64,000 nucleotides of DNA. Source: Silvimonas amylolytica. Lineage in GTDB: Bacteria; Pseudomonadota; Gammaproteobacteria; Burkholderiales; Chitinibacteraceae. Under the pieces are notes generated by a model, which had not been told where the DNA came from, did not search any database, and was given only the letters and a program-made list of their open reading frames with translations. The position numbers were made by a program, and so were the translations under genes. Shown piece by piece: positions 54,539-64,000 of the stretch. How positions within the stretch are numbered: the stretch's first letter is position 1; each line of letters begins with the position of its first letter. The stretch lies in the NCBI RefSeq assembly GCF_014645555.1, contig NZ_BMLY01000005.1, positions 186,001-250,000 on the forward strand, in the 5' to 3' direction.

Positions 54539-56818
54539 ATGAAGAAACGCCCAGCTCACTCTTTGCATCTTCTTTCGCTGCTTGCTGTGGGGATGACCTT
54601 CAGCGCAGCGCCCGCGTTCTCTGCCGCGTTGGGGCCTATCCAGGTGCGTTCTGCCTTGGGCGAACGGCTGGACGCGGTCATTCAGGTCAACACGGCGACC
54701 AGTGAAGAACTGACCAGCAGTTGCTTCAAAGTCGGTACGCCCCAGCAGGACGAAGAAGGTGTTGTCTTGCGTGGTGTGCAAATGACGTGGGAGCCGCAGG
54801 GCGGTGGCGCCGGTCGTTTGCATTTGCGCACGACAGACCCTGTTACAGAACCCGTTGTCCGGTTGCCGCTGCAAGTAAAGTGCAGCAATGACGATACGCG
54901 GGATTTCCAGCGCGACTACACGCTACTGCTTGATCCGCGTGATTACCGTGGCGCGGTCGCCAGCCCGGATCTGCCCTCGGCAACCGCTGCAAATGCACTG
55001 CCTGGCAATACCACGCGTTCCGGCAAACGCAAGTTGCCTGCACTGGGGAGCACATGGACTGTCCGGGCCGGCGATAACGTGGATACGATCGCCAGCAGTT
55101 ATTACCCGCGCAGTGACGCAAGCCGCAAACAGTTCATCGCAGATCTGTACGCGCAAAATCCGGATCTGCCGCAGGGTTATCGGGTGCCGTTGCCGGTCGA
55201 TACCCAACTGACACTGCCGCCCAAAGTGACCATGGCTGCGCCGGCTGGCGAAGCCGCACCGCCCCGTCCGCCCAAAACCACCCGCAAAGCTGCGCCGAAC
55301 GAAGGCCGTTCTGTGCTGCGGCTGGATGACTCTCCGCCAGAAACCCCGTCTCCTTCAACGGCGTCTGCGCCCGCTGTCGCTGCGATCGCCAATCAGGCCG
55401 CCAGCGAAGATCAACAATTGGCGCTACTCAAAACCCAGATCGCGCAGTTGCAGCAAGAACTGGCGCAACTGAAGTTGCAGGCCCAGCAGCAACTGGCCAC
55501 GCCAGGTGCTGCCCCGGCGACGGCTGTTACCTCGACGAATACCGCACCGGCAGTGCCGGCAACGGCGGTCCATCCGCATGCACCGGTCCATGCTGTCGCA
55601 CCGCCAGAGCCTGAAAAGAGTGGCAGCATTCTGGATTGGCTCCTGTTCCCGTTGATTGTGCTGGTTGTTGCGCTGGCGCTGATCTGGTCGTATTGGCGCT
55701 GGAAAGTGCGTCAGCGTGCGGCACAAGCTGCGGAAGAAGACTACGCACTGCAGTTTGCCGATGGATTCGAGGCAGATGAGCACAGCGATACCTCGCCGAC
55801 TGCTGGTGTGGCCGCGCGTGGCAGTGCTGCGCCTGTACCCGTAGTGCGACCAGAACCATCGCGTGAGTTGGCGACCAACATCAACCAGATCGCCAATGAG
55901 TGGCAGAACTCCACCATGGACGTGGTGCAGCCGGGCAATGTTTCTGAAGAGGCCCAGTTGTTGCTGGATCACGGCTTGTTGCAACAGGCCATCAACCTGC
56001 TGACGCAGGAGATTGAACAGCATCCGGCCCTGGCAGCGTTGTGGCTCAAGTTATTGTCCATTTATAGCCAGCATCACATGAAGGCCGATTTCCTGACCTG
56101 CGCCATGCAGTTCCATGAGCAATTCACTGATGAATCGCTATGGCGCCAGGTGCAAGTGATGGGGGCGGATGTTGATCCTGAGAATCCGCTTTATCAGCTC
56201 AGTGAAGAAGAGGCGGCGAGCCTGCCGGATTACCGCAAAGAATCTGCGCTTAAACACAGTATTGGCGGGACGTTGCCCGATGAACATCTGGCTACCCCGT
56301 CCGCCCAGGGCGATGCCGAGTTTGCTTCATTGATGCGTGAACAAGCCGGGCTGGAGCCGACGGACTCGGAATGGACCTTGTCTGAAGAGCATGAAGCGCT
56401 GCCGCGTAACGCGCTGGCGGGGCATGTGCCTTTTGATACCCGCCTGCCGGAACCGTTGCCAGCACACGCAGAAAGCGAAGTGCCACACGATGCGCTTTTC
56501 GGCAACGAACTTGAGTTTGACCTGGATGCATTGCCACCGCTGGAGGCCCCGGTCTTGCGGCCTTCCGCACCCGTGCCAGCACCTGTAGAGGTCGTCGAGG
56601 CATCGGCGCCAGCAGCGTCCGCCGCGCCCCAGCCGGCGCCATCAGAATTCCGCACGGATGATCCGCATATGCAGAAGATTGCATTCATGCTGGAGCACGG
56701 TCAGGAAGGCGAGGCTTTGCGCGCGCTGGAAGAAATGCTGTATTCCGGCTCAGGGGTTCAGCGGCAACTGGCCTTGAAGTGGCTGGGTAAGTTGCAGCCG
56801 CGTGCTTTCGACAAATAA
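54539..56818 (+). CDS. fimV: FimV/HubP-family polar landmark protein
   Basis: 759 residues. Signal peptide ending AFSAA, FimV N-terminal domain (LGPIQVRSALGERLDAVIQV), LysM-like peptidoglycan-binding module (about 171-215, WTVRAGDNVDTIASSYYP), coiled coil (about 285-325), one transmembrane segment (about 366-388), acidic cytoplasmic region, and the C-terminal FimV domain (706-759, MQKIAFMLEHGQEGEALRALEEML). Organises type IV pili and polar signalling. Follows pilU by 42 nt. Confidence 0.9.
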   Translation: MKKRPAHSLHLLSLLAVGMTFSAAPAFSAALGPIQVRSALGERLDAVIQVNTATSEELTSSCFKVGTPQQDEEGVVLRGVQMTWEPQGGGAGRLHLRTTDPVTEPVVRLPLQVKCSNDDTRDFQRDYTLLLDPRDYRGAVASPDLPSATAANALPGNTTRSGKRKLPALGSTWTVRAGDNVDTIASSYYPRSDASRKQFIADLYAQNPDLPQGYRVPLPVDTQLTLPPKVTMAAPAGEAAPPRPPKTTRKAAPNEGRSVLRLDDSPPETPSPSTASAPAVAAIANQAASEDQQLALLKTQIAQLQQELAQLKLQAQQQLATPGAAPATAVTSTNTAPAVPATAVHPHAPVHAVAPPEPEKSGSILDWLLFPLIVLVVALALIWSYWRWKVRQRAAQAAEEDYALQFADGFEADEHSDTSPTAGVAARGSAAPVPVVRPEPSRELATNINQIANEWQNSTMDVVQPGNVSEEAQLLLDHGLLQQAINLLTQEIEQHPALAALWLKLLSIYSQHHMKADFLTCAMQFHEQFTDESLWRQVQVMGADVDPENPLYQLSEEEAASLPDYRKESALKHSIGGTLPDEHLATPSAQGDAEFASLMREQAGLEPTDSEWTLSEEHEALPRNALAGHVPFDTRLPEPLPAHAESEVPHDALFGNELEFDLDALPPLEAPVLRPSAPVPAPVEVVEASAPAASAAPQPAPSEFRTDDPHMQKIAFMLEHGQEGEALRALEEMLYSGSGVQRQLALKWLGKLQPRAFDK

Positions 56819-56831
56819 GGCAGTCACGCCC

Positions 56832-57803
56832 TCAATCGTGCTTGAGGATGGCCGGGGCTGCCGGTGCGGCCCCCGGCACAATCGCCCCCGCCAGCTGTTC
56901 AGTGCATTGCGGCGTCAGTAGTGATTCCCCCAGAAAATCCAGGAAATGGCGCACGGCCGGTACCAGCCCGCGGCGAGACGGAAATACGGCGTGTGCGTAG
57001 CCCAGCGCTGAGCGCCAGTCTGGCAAAACCTGCACCAGCCTGCCGCTAGCCAGCTCCTCTCGGACCAGATACTCCGGCAGGATCACCGCGCCAATACCCG
57101 CTTCGGCCGCAAACATCAGTGTTGGCATGTCGTCTGCCACGTAGCGCGGATAGTGCGGGACGACGCGTTCCTCGCCATGTGGTCCCACCAGCGACCAACT
57201 GGCGCGACCATCGACTGCCGTCATGGCCAGCGTATCGAGCCAGCCCAGCTCATCAGGGTGTGTTGGTTCGCCCTGCCGGGTCAGTTGTGCCGGGCTGGCG
57301 ACCAGCACTGAATGGGCAATCCCCAGCTGTTTGACCACCAATGATGCTGAGTCTTGCAGGGTAGGGCGCACGCGTAATGCGACATCAATGCCTTCTTCCA
57401 GCAGATCAATGGGGCGATTGGTGACGATCATGTTGATCTTCACCTGTGGATGTTGCTGCATGAAAAACGGAATGATCTTGCCTACGACAGTTTGTGCCAG
57501 CGTCACCGGACAACTGACGCGGATCGTCCCGCGCGGGGTGGATTGCACGTGTTCAACCGCTTCGCTGGCGGCTCTGGCTTCATCGCGGATGGCCAGGCAA
57601 TGGCGGTAGTAGAGTTCACCTACTTCGGTCAGTGCCAGCTTGCGCGTGGTTCGCTGCAAGAGCCGTACACCCAGCCGTGTTTCCAGTTCAGCCACCCGGC
57701 GTGAGAGGCGAGACTTCGGGATGCCCAGCACCCGACTGGCGCTGGAGAACCCACCCGCCTCGACGACCTCGGCAAAGAAATACATGTCATTCAGATCGTG
57801 CAT
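56832..57803 (-). CDS. LysR-family regulator beside azoR
   Basis: 323 residues. N-terminal HTH ([30 protein letters not shown]) and LysR effector domain. Divergent from azoR with 152 bp between; likely controls that gene, perhaps in response to quinones or electrophiles. ATTGTTCC/GGACAAT (57822-57843) in the intergenic region is a candidate site. Confidence 0.88.
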   Translation of the reverse strand: MHDLNDMYFFAEVVEAGGFSSASRVLGIPKSRLSRRVAELETRLGVRLLQRTTRKLALTEVGELYYRHCLAIRDEARAASEAVEHVQSTPRGTIRVSCPVTLAQTVVGKIIPFFMQQHPQVKINMIVTNRPIDLLEEGIDVALRVRPTLQDSASLVVKQLGIAHSVLVASPAQLTRQGEPTHPDELGWLDTLAMTAVDGRASWSLVGPHGEERVVPHYPRYVADDMPTLMFAAEAGIGAVILPEYLVREELASGRLVQVLPDWRSALGYAHAVFPSRRGLVPAVRHFLDFLGESLLTPQCTEQLAGAIVPGAAPAAPAILKHD

Positions 57804-57955
57804 GGCATCAGACTCGTTCTCATTGTTCCATTTTCAGGACAATCTATCGCATTTTTGCAGACTTATCACCTATCCGGCTCATCGGTAGAGTAGCACCCAT
57901 GTTGCAAGGCCAGCCGGGTCCACCGGCAATCTACAGATCAACAGGAGATACAAAC

Positions 57956-58567
57956 ATGAAACTGCTGCATATCGATTCGAGCGTTCTGGGTGACAACTCT
58001 GTGTCGCGCAAGCTGACCGCCAATATCACCAAGGCCTACCAGGCCGCTAACCCGACTGCCCAGGTTGAATATCTGGATCTGGCTGTGTCCGAGCCGAGCC
58101 ATCTGTCTGGTGAAGCCCTGGGCCACCGTTTTGTGCCGGCCGACTCGCACACCGAAGTGCAAAAGCGTGAAGCTGCTTACGGTGAAGCGCTGTTGAGCCA
58201 GTTCCTGGCGGCAGATGTGATCGTGGTGGGCGCCCCGATGTACAACTTCTCCATCCCGAGCCAGTTGAAGTCCTGGATCGACCGTATCGCCGTTGCTGGC
58301 CGTACTTTCAAATATACTGAAAATGGCCCGGTTGGCCTGGCAACGGGCAAGACCGTCGTCGTGGCTTCTTCGCGTGGTGGTGTGTATTCCAGCAACGAAG
58401 CGTTGCGTGCACTGGATCACCAGGAAGCGTATCTGCGTACGGTGTTTGGCTTTGTTGGTATCACCGACGTGCGCTTTGTGCGTGCCGAGGGTGTGTCGCA
58501 AGGCGACGCGAAGAAGGCTGAGGCCTTTGCCAATGCGGAAAAGGAAATCGCTGCACTGACCGCCTGA
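57956..58567 (+). CDS. azoR: FMN-dependent NADH-azoreductase/quinone reductase
   Basis: 203-residue flavodoxin-like Azo[18 protein letters not shown] near 4, [19 protein letters not shown] near 93, and ASSRGGVYS near 138. Reduces quinones and azo dyes, protecting against electrophile stress. AGGAG precedes ATG 57956; divergent LysR gene. Confidence 0.94.
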   Translation: MKLLHIDSSVLGDNSVSRKLTANITKAYQAANPTAQVEYLDLAVSEPSHLSGEALGHRFVPADSHTEVQKREAAYGEALLSQFLAADVIVVGAPMYNFSIPSQLKSWIDRIAVAGRTFKYTENGPVGLATGKTVVVASSRGGVYSSNEALRALDHQEAYLRTVFGFVGITDVRFVRAEGVSQGDAKKAEAFANAEKEIAALTA

Positions 58568-58588
58568 TCTGTCTGGTGGTTATGCAGG

Positions 58589-58614
58589 ACGCCTGGCCCG
58601 TGCCAGGCGTTTTT
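58589..58614 (+). terminator. intrinsic terminator of azoR
   Basis: ACGCCTGGC (58589-58597), loop CCGT, GCCAGGCGT (58602-58610), then TTTT. Confidence 0.9.
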
Positions 58615-58630
58615 ATTTCTGGAGCATCCA

Positions 58631-59200
58631 ATGAAAACCCCATCCTGCACTGGTTCGAATGTCTATCTGCGCGAGCACGTGCCCGCCAGCGTGACCGTGC
58701 CTGCAGCCATGCGCACACTGCTGGTCTACGTGTTTGAAAACGCGACGACCATGCTGAGCTTGCGTGGCCTGGCGGGCGGGGAAGTCCGTTTGCAACCCGG
58801 CGAGTTCCTGGTCGCCCCCGTACAACCTGGCGCCCTGGTGTACCTGGCCAGTGAGTCTGGCCTGGCGCAGCATGCATTGATCCGTTTTGCGCCAGATGCC
58901 GCACCGCAAGCGCAACGCTGCAAGTGCGAAATCCCTGTAGACATTGGCCCTGGTTGGCGGGCGCGCAAGCTCAGTGCAGCACAGGTACCGACCCTGCTGG
59001 ATGCTTATCTGGAAACCGCGGGAGCCTGGACGCCAGCGAGTACAGCTGCGTTTTGTGATCAGCAAGAGGCCACGGTCAAGGTCTTGCGTGGGGAGGTCAG
59101 TAGCGGCGGTTTGCGTCTGGGTGAGGGTGAAGCGGGGGTGGTACGGCTGGATACACCACTGCTGGCCAGCATGCGCAGCCATGTGCTGGTTCAGGCCTGA
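58631..59200 (+). CDS. hypothetical protein, cupin-like
   Basis: 189 residues, beta-rich. The segment around 45-80 (LRGLAGGEVRLQPGEFLVAPVQPGALVYLASESG) resembles a cupin strand set but lacks clear metal ligands. GGAG precedes ATG 58631. Plus strand after azoR, separated by a terminator. No family recognised. Confidence 0.6.
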   Translation: MKTPSCTGSNVYLREHVPASVTVPAAMRTLLVYVFENATTMLSLRGLAGGEVRLQPGEFLVAPVQPGALVYLASESGLAQHALIRFAPDAAPQAQRCKCEIPVDIGPGWRARKLSAAQVPTLLDAYLETAGAWTPASTAAFCDQQEATVKVLRGEVSSGGLRLGEGEAGVVRLDTPLLASMRSHVLVQA

Positions 59201-59226
59201 TCCACGTCACGCAGATCGGGTGCCCC

Positions 59227-59254
59227 AAAAAAGAGCCCACCGGCAGGCGGGCTT
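59227..59254 (-). terminator. terminator of the aldolase gene
   Basis: Minus strand: AGCCCGCC, loop TGCC, GGTGGGCT (one G-T pair) then C and six Ts. Fifty nucleotides after the aldolase stop. Confidence 0.75.
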
Positions 59255-59303
59255 AATCGTTGCATGGGACACTGAACACTGCTTATTGCATGGGCCGCGA
59301 GAG

Positions 59304-60305
59304 TTAGCGAAACCGGGCAGCCATGCCGGCCGCGCCGAACTCCTGATAGCGTGCTTCGCAAACTGCCCGCATCGCAGCGATCGCTGGTTTGAGATAAGCG
59401 CGCGGATCAAAATCTGCCGGGTTGGTCATCAAATGCTTGCGGATCGCGCCAGTCATTGCGAGGCGCAGATCGGTATCGATATTGATCTTGCGTACGCCGT
59501 ATTTGATCGCACGCTGGATCTCCGCGACGGGCACGCCCCAGGTCGGCTTGATGTCGCCACCAAACTCCCGCACTTCAGATAGCAATTCCTGGGGCACACT
59601 GGATGAACCGTGCATCACCAGGTGCGTATGCGGGATTGCTTCGTGTATGGCTTTGATGCGCTCAATCGCGAGGACTTCGCCTGTCGGCGGGCGAGTGAAC
59701 TTGTACGCGCCATGGCTGGTGCCAATGGCAATGGCCAGTGCGTCGACGCCGGTTGCTTCGACGAACTGACGGGCTTGTTCCGGATCGGTCAGCATCTCAT
59801 CGTGAGAAAGCTTGCGGTTGGCACCCACACCATCCTCTTCTTCGCCCATGCCGGTTTCCAGGCTACCCAGGCAACCCAGTTCGCCCTCGACCGAGACGCC
59901 TTTCTGGTGCGCCAGTTGTACCACTTCACGCGTGACCGTTACGTTGTAATGGTAGTCGGCGGGCGTCTTGCCATCTTCTTTGAGCGAGCCATCCATCATC
60001 ACACTGGAGAACCCCAGATTGACTGCGCTCATGCATACGGCAAGGCTGGTGCCGTGATCTTGATGCATGACCACGGGTAACTTGGGGTAACTGGCCACGG
60101 CGGCTTCGATCAGATGTTTGACGAACATCTCACCGGCGTATTTGCGGGCACCGGAACTGGCCTGCAGAATGACCGGGCTTTGCGTGGCGTCTGCGGCCTG
60201 CAAAATGGCGTGGATCTGCTCCAGATTATTTACGTTAAATGCGGGTACGCCATACTGATGTTCTGCGGCGTGGTCCAGCACTGTGCGAAGCGATACGAGC
60301 GGCAT
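59304..60305 (-). CDS. fba: fructose-bisphosphate aldolase, class II
   Basis: 333 residues of TIM barrel with metal-site HQDHGTS (H81, D83, H84), VEGELG near 141, HGSSSVP near 236 and INIDTDLR near 275. Splits fructose-1,6-bisphosphate in glycolysis and runs in reverse in gluconeogenesis. Separated by one kb from pgk on the same strand. Confidence 0.93.
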   Translation of the reverse strand: MPLVSLRTVLDHAAEHQYGVPAFNVNNLEQIHAILQAADATQSPVILQASSGARKYAGEMFVKHLIEAAVASYPKLPVVMHQDHGTSLAVCMSAVNLGFSSVMMDGSLKEDGKTPADYHYNVTVTREVVQLAHQKGVSVEGELGCLGSLETGMGEEEDGVGANRKLSHDEMLTDPEQARQFVEATGVDALAIAIGTSHGAYKFTRPPTGEVLAIERIKAIHEAIPHTHLVMHGSSSVPQELLSEVREFGGDIKPTWGVPVAEIQRAIKYGVRKINIDTDLRLAMTGAIRKHLMTNPADFDPRAYLKPAIAAMRAVCEARYQEFGAAGMAARFR

Positions 60306-60408
60306 AGCGGTTCTCCATCCGTTTTTTGGTGCGTTGCATCACAATCTAGACCCTCAAACGCGGCATGCCCAATCGGGACATTCGCCATTCGGGAAAGCCC
60401 TGAAACCA

Positions 60409-60978
60409 ATGGTCAGCCTGAAACAACCCAATGAAAGCCTGGAAGCGCGTTTGCGCGGTATGGTGCATGCAGATGCAGAGTTGCTGGCACTGCTGGCTTG
60501 CGTACGCAATCTTGGCCTGAACGACTGGTGCATCGCAGCGGGCGCAGTCCGTAACCGGGTCTGGCAACGCCTGCATGGGCAGACCAGCTTGTTGCCAGCA
60601 AGTGATGTGGATGTGTGTTATTTCGACGCGTCGATGGCGCCAGACCATGCGCGAGCGGTGCATAACGCCCTTGCTGCGGCCATGCCCCAGGTGCGCTGGG
60701 ACGTGGTCAACCAGGCCTGGAGCCATCATTTCAATGGATTAAGCGCGGTGCACTCCCTGCAGCAGGGCTTGGCCAGTTGGCCCGAAACGGCCACCGCTGT
60801 TGGCGTCTGGCAAGATGATGCCGGGGAAGTCCGGATTGTGGCGCCGCTGGGGCTGGAGGACTTGTTTGGCCTGCGATTGCGTCGCAACCCGGCGTTTGCA
60901 GATGAGTCGGTATTTCGCCAGCGCGTGGCGCACAAACAATGGCAGCGGCACTGGCCGCTGCTTGTTTTGCTTGCTTGA
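60409..60978 (+). CDS. nucleotidyltransferase-family protein (NTP_transf_6-like)
   Basis: 189 residues. WCIAAGAVRNRVWQRLHG near 38 and SDVDVCYFD near 63 give the GG/S-DxD nucleotidyltransferase pattern of this small family. Substrate unknown. ATG 60409 is chosen by fit to the family; GGGAAAG lies about 11 nt upstream. Divergent from the aldolase gene. Confidence 0.82.
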   Translation: MVSLKQPNESLEARLRGMVHADAELLALLACVRNLGLNDWCIAAGAVRNRVWQRLHGQTSLLPASDVDVCYFDASMAPDHARAVHNALAAAMPQVRWDVVNQAWSHHFNGLSAVHSLQQGLASWPETATAVGVWQDDAGEVRIVAPLGLEDLFGLRLRRNPAFADESVFRQRVAHKQWQRHWPLLVLLA

Positions 60979-60983
60979 GCTGA

Positions 60984-61298
60984 TTATTGCTGCGCGCCCT
61001 TGGTGCCGTAGCAGCCAGATTTTTGTAGCTCGGCATTCAGGCTCTTGATCTGGCTCTTGCGGGCACTGCTGATCGTCCCGGTACTGCGGTCAATCGGCTC
61101 TTTTTGCAGCTTGTCCCGCTGGGCGCGTAAATCGTTGCAGCGCGCGCTGTTCGGACCAGACGCTGCAGTGGCAGCAGGCGCAGAACCGATCACGGATTGG
61201 GGCAAGGTCAGGTTCAGTGGTTTGGCACTGTCGGCTGCCCAGGCGGAAATAGCTCCGACGCAGACCATGGCGCAAGCAAGAACACGGACAAACTGCAT
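60984..61298 (-). CDS. exported hypothetical protein, 104 aa
   Basis: Signal peptide MQFVRVLACAMVCVGAISAWA, then a short Pro/Ala stretch and a C-terminal helical segment with two cysteines (ARCNDLRAQRDKLQ...KSGCYG), probably one disulfide. GGAG is 7 nt before ATG 61298. Family not recognised; convergent with the nucleotidyltransferase gene. Confidence 0.65.
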   Translation of the reverse strand: MQFVRVLACAMVCVGAISAWAADSAKPLNLTLPQSVIGSAPAATAASGPNSARCNDLRAQRDKLQKEPIDRSTGTISSARKSQIKSLNAELQKSGCYGTKGAQQ

Positions 61299-61389
61299 TG
61301 AGACGCTCCATGACATAAAGAAGAGGTCGCCCGATGCTGGCGACATTTCTTTATAGCGCCAGAATGCCTTGTAAGGGTGATGAAATGAC

Positions 61390-61415
61390 AAAAGCCGGGC
61401 GTCGGCCCGGCTTTT
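61390..61415 (-). terminator. intrinsic terminator after pgk
   Basis: AAAAGCCGGG (61390-61399), loop CGTCGG, CCCGGCTTTT (61406-61415); acts on the minus strand 57 nt after the pgk stop. Confidence 0.85.
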
Positions 61416-61471
61416 TGTTACCCCGTGATGACGCTAGCCCGGACTTTTGTATCTGGTCCGGGCCTTTGAAA

Positions 61472-62647
61472 TCAACCGTTGTAACGGGTTTCCAGAATTT
61501 CCACGGCAGGCAGTACCTTGCCTTCCAGGAACTCCAGGAAGGCGCCGCCGCCGGTGGAGATATAGCTCACTTTGTCGGTGATGCCATATTTGGCGACAGC
61601 AGCCAGCGTGTCGCCACCGCCCGCGATCGAGAAGGCGCTCGATTCTGCAATGGCTTCGGCGATGACTTTGGTGCCGTTGCCAAACTGGTCGAACTCAAAC
61701 ACGCCAACCGGGCCGTTCCAGACAATGGTGCCGGCGTTCTTGAGTACGGCTGCCAGTGCCTTGGCCGAATCCGGGCCAATATCAAAAATCATGTCGTCAG
61801 CTTCAACAGCAGCCAGCGGCTTGACCACTGCGGGTTCGTTGGCATCAAATTTCTTGCCAATGACCACGTCAGTCGGCAGCGGCACATCGCCACCGCGCGC
61901 GCGCAGCTTGCTGATCACAGATTTGGCATTGCCAACCAGGTCTGCCTCGGCCAGCGATTTACCAACTTGTTTGCCTTCGGCCAGCAAGAAGGTATTGGCG
62001 ATACCGCCACCAACGACCAGTTGATCCACTTTGTCGGCCAGCGATTCAAGAATGGTCAGCTTGGTCGAAACCTTGGAGCCGGCCACAATGGCGACCAGCG
62101 GGCGGGCAGGGTGGGCCAGTGCTTTGCCCAGTGCGTCCAGTTCACCCGCCATCAAAATACCGGCGCAAGCAGTCGGGGCAAATTTGGCCACAGCGTGGGT
62201 CGAGGCTTCGGCGCGGTGCGCGGTACCAAATGCATCGTTCACGAACACATCACACAGGGCGGCGTACTTCTTGCCCAGTTCATCGCTGTTCTTTTTCTCG
62301 CCCACATTGCAACGTACGTTCTGCAGCAATACGACGTCGCCCGGCTTGACCTGATAGCCTTCCCAGTTGTCCAGCACATCGATCTTGCGGCCCAGCAACT
62401 CGCCCATGCGCGCGGCAACGCCGGCCAGGCTGTCTTCAGGCTTGATCTCGCCTTCGGTGGGGCGGCCAAGGTGGCTCATCACGATCACGCCGGCGCCAGC
62501 TTTAAGGGCGGCTTCAACGGTGGGCAGCGATGCGCGGATACGCGTGTCATCACCGATGACGCCATCTTTCACGGGCACGTTAAGGTCAGCACGGATCAGC
62601 ACTTTCTTGCCGGACAAGTCCAGCTCGGTCATTTTGCGGTACGCCAT
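61472..62647 (-). CDS. pgk: phosphoglycerate kinase
   Basis: 391 residues. N-terminal [35 protein letters not shown] blocks and C-terminal [15 protein letters not shown] and [12 protein letters not shown], with the hinge between domains near 185. Makes ATP in glycolysis. AAGGAA is 7-8 nt before ATG 62647. Confidence 0.97.
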   Translation of the reverse strand: MAYRKMTELDLSGKKVLIRADLNVPVKDGVIGDDTRIRASLPTVEAALKAGAGVIVMSHLGRPTEGEIKPEDSLAGVAARMGELLGRKIDVLDNWEGYQVKPGDVVLLQNVRCNVGEKKNSDELGKKYAALCDVFVNDAFGTAHRAEASTHAVAKFAPTACAGILMAGELDALGKALAHPARPLVAIVAGSKVSTKLTILESLADKVDQLVVGGGIANTFLLAEGKQVGKSLAEADLVGNAKSVISKLRARGGDVPLPTDVVIGKKFDANEPAVVKPLAAVEADDMIFDIGPDSAKALAAVLKNAGTIVWNGPVGVFEFDQFGNGTKVIAEAIAESSAFSIAGGGDTLAAVAKYGITDKVSYISTGGGAFLEFLEGKVLPAVEILETRYNG

Positions 62648-62894
62648 GATGCAGTTCCTTGATGGTTCAGGTTGTTGGTTCAAATTGGATAATTTGTAAA
62701 AACCCGGCTTTGCCCGGCTTGCCGAGGCACGGCGGCGAACTACAACGCCTGGGTAGAATCAGGTTTTTGCATAATGCATTTCTTGTGCGCCCGCCCGGCA
62801 ACCTGTTTCACGGGCGGATCATGCGGCGGGTTTCCTGTCCTTAAGCCGCTTGTTTGCATCGTCTCGCAGTCTAACACATCGTTTTATCGCCCTA

Positions 62895-64000
62895 ATGACC
62901 CAGGTCTCGTCGCTCTTTCGCAATCGCAATTTTTTACTGCTTTGGTTGTCCAGCATTTTTGGCAACCTGGCCTTGGCCGTCGCTACGCTGTCTGAAACCT
63001 GGTACGTGGTCAAAACCCTGGGCGTCAAAGAGCAGTTGGGCTTTGTGATGATTGCGGGCTCTGTGCCACGGATCGTGCTGATGGCGTTTGGCGGGGTACT
63101 GGCGGACCGGATGAAGCGCACACGCATCATTCGTTTTTCGCTGACCACGCGGGTGTTCCTGATGCTGGCGCTCGTCGGGCTTTTGTATTTTGATGCGCTC
63201 AATATCGTCACCCTGACCGGGTTTGCGTTTCTGTATGGCGCACTGGATGCATTCTTCTGGCCTGCCCGCGATGCACTGCTGCCAAGCGTAGTCCCGGACC
63301 TTGATCTGCCCCGTGCCAATTCAATCATGCTGACCACCAACCAGATCGGCCTTGTTTTTGGGCCTGTGCTGGGCGGTGCGTTGCTGGCTTTGCTGAGCTA
63401 CGAGTGGGTCTTCGTCTTTACGGCCGTCATGCTGGCAGCGGGCACATTCTGCGTGGCCCAGGTCAAAGAACCCGCAATGGATTGGCATGCCGCGCGCAAG
63501 CACGTGCTCGCAGAACTCAAAGAAGGCGTGCAGTACGCGCTGTCATCGCCGGTGCTGCGATCGCTCATGATCATTTACGCCATCGCCAACCTTTTGTTTA
63601 TGGGACCGCTGGCCCTGGGTGTGCCGATTGTGGCGGCAGATAACCTGCACGGCAATGCGGCGGTGTTGTCTTATCTGCAAAGTGCCTTTGCTGCGGGCAT
63701 GGTCACTGGCGGCTTCCTGTTGACGATTTTCCCGCCGCGCAAAAAACGATTACTGATGATTGCGCTGGTGATCGTGGCTGAAGGGGTGCTGCTGGGCAGT
63801 TTGTCGCATGTATCGTGGCTGTGGCTGGCGGTCGGCGTGCAGTTCTTCACGGGCCTGGGCGTGGTCAGCAACAACGTGCCAATGATGTCGTTGATTCAAC
63901 AGTATGCCGATCGCAGCAAGATTGGCCGCGTCATGAGCCTGAACACCATGGCCTCGATGGGGCTGTCGCCACTGAGTTACGCCATGGTCACGGGCTTGCT
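62895..64000 (+). CDS. MFS transporter, 3' end outside the window
   Basis: 368 codons from ATG 62895 remain open to the window edge. Begins MTQVSSLFRNRNFLLLWLSS and shows about ten hydrophobic segments, with GGVLADRMKR in the MFS loop 2-3 position, as in the EntS/MFS_3 group of drug and siderophore exporters. No Shine-Dalgarno is clear. Substrate unknown. Confidence 0.85.
   Translation, partial: MTQVSSLFRNRNFLLLWLSSIFGNLALAVATLSETWYVVKTLGVKEQLGFVMIAGSVPRIVLMAFGGVLADRMKRTRIIRFSLTTRVFLMLALVGLLYFDALNIVTLTGFAFLYGALDAFFWPARDALLPSVVPDLDLPRANSIMLTTNQIGLVFGPVLGGALLALLSYEWVFVFTAVMLAAGTFCVAQVKEPAMDWHAARKHVLAELKEGVQYALSSPVLRSLMIIYAIANLLFMGPLALGVPIVAADNLHGNAAVLSYLQSAFAAGMVTGGFLLTIFPPRKKRLLMIALVIVAEGVLLGSLSHVSWLWLAVGVQFFTGLGVVSNNVPMMSLIQQYADRSKIGRVMSLNTMASMGLSPLSYAMVTGL

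Overview
The window is a dense chromosomal stretch of a Gram-negative bacterium, with gene order and protein families typical of Betaproteobacteria, probably Neisseriales (inference from divergent lptFG/pepA-holC-valS, the pilT-pilU-fimV run beside yggS-proC-yggT, envC-ctpA, TfpX/TfpZ and a DUF3683-type oxidoreductase). I see no prophage, insertion sequence, CRISPR array, rRNA or tRNA. Most genes are housekeeping, and many neighbours share 1-8 nt start/stop overlaps that imply translational coupling.

Layout. 1-3.4 kb: two paralogous TPR proteins (the first cut by the window edge) around a YqhD-like alcohol dehydrogenase. 3.6-7.5 kb: a 1293-residue flavin/iron-sulfur oxidoreductase. 7.6-10.2 kb: HIT protein coupled to a PilZ-like protein, then a small conserved protein. 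10.2-12.8 kb (minus): glycosyltransferase-9-like protein coupled to a TfpX/TfpZ pilin accessory protein, then a glycine-zipper protein. 13.2-16.1 kb: AI-2E-type permease, a LysR regulator and its divergent DUF2917/rhodanese pair. 16.2-17.9 kb: three tandem paralogous His-rich exported proteins. 18-20.7 kb: valS. 21-22 kb: DUF883/YqjE-type membrane stress operon. 22.1-25.5 kb (minus): acidic hypothetical protein, holC, pepA; 25.6-27.8 kb: lptF-lptG. 27.9-37.0 kb: galE and a polysaccharide/glycan operon (flippase, five glycosyltransferases, WbaP initiating transferase). 37.2-39.8 kb: acyl-CoA-binding protein, thioesterase, TerC, TatD.

The most interesting locus is 39.8-41.8 kb on the minus strand. 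A 298-residue protein closely resembles tryptophanyl-tRNA synthetase but lacks the KMSKS and GxDQ signatures and part of the tryptophan pocket. It is preceded by a 19-codon leader ORF with two adjacent Trp codons and a set of mutually exclusive hairpins. This has the layout of a trp-type ribosome-mediated attenuator, placed in front of an apparently non-canonical TrpRS paralogue.

42-49 kb: ctpA, envC, an ArsR-type regulator, TlpA-like thioredoxin, dsbD, cutA and divergent fxsA. 49-57 kb: yggT, proC, yggS, pilT, pilU, fimV. 57-64 kb: LysR/azoR pair, class II aldolase, nucleotidyltransferase, pgk and an MFS transporter cut by the right edge.

All assignments come from reading translated sequence and remembered family signatures. 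No database search was run, so family names are recognition calls and functions of hypothetical genes are left open.
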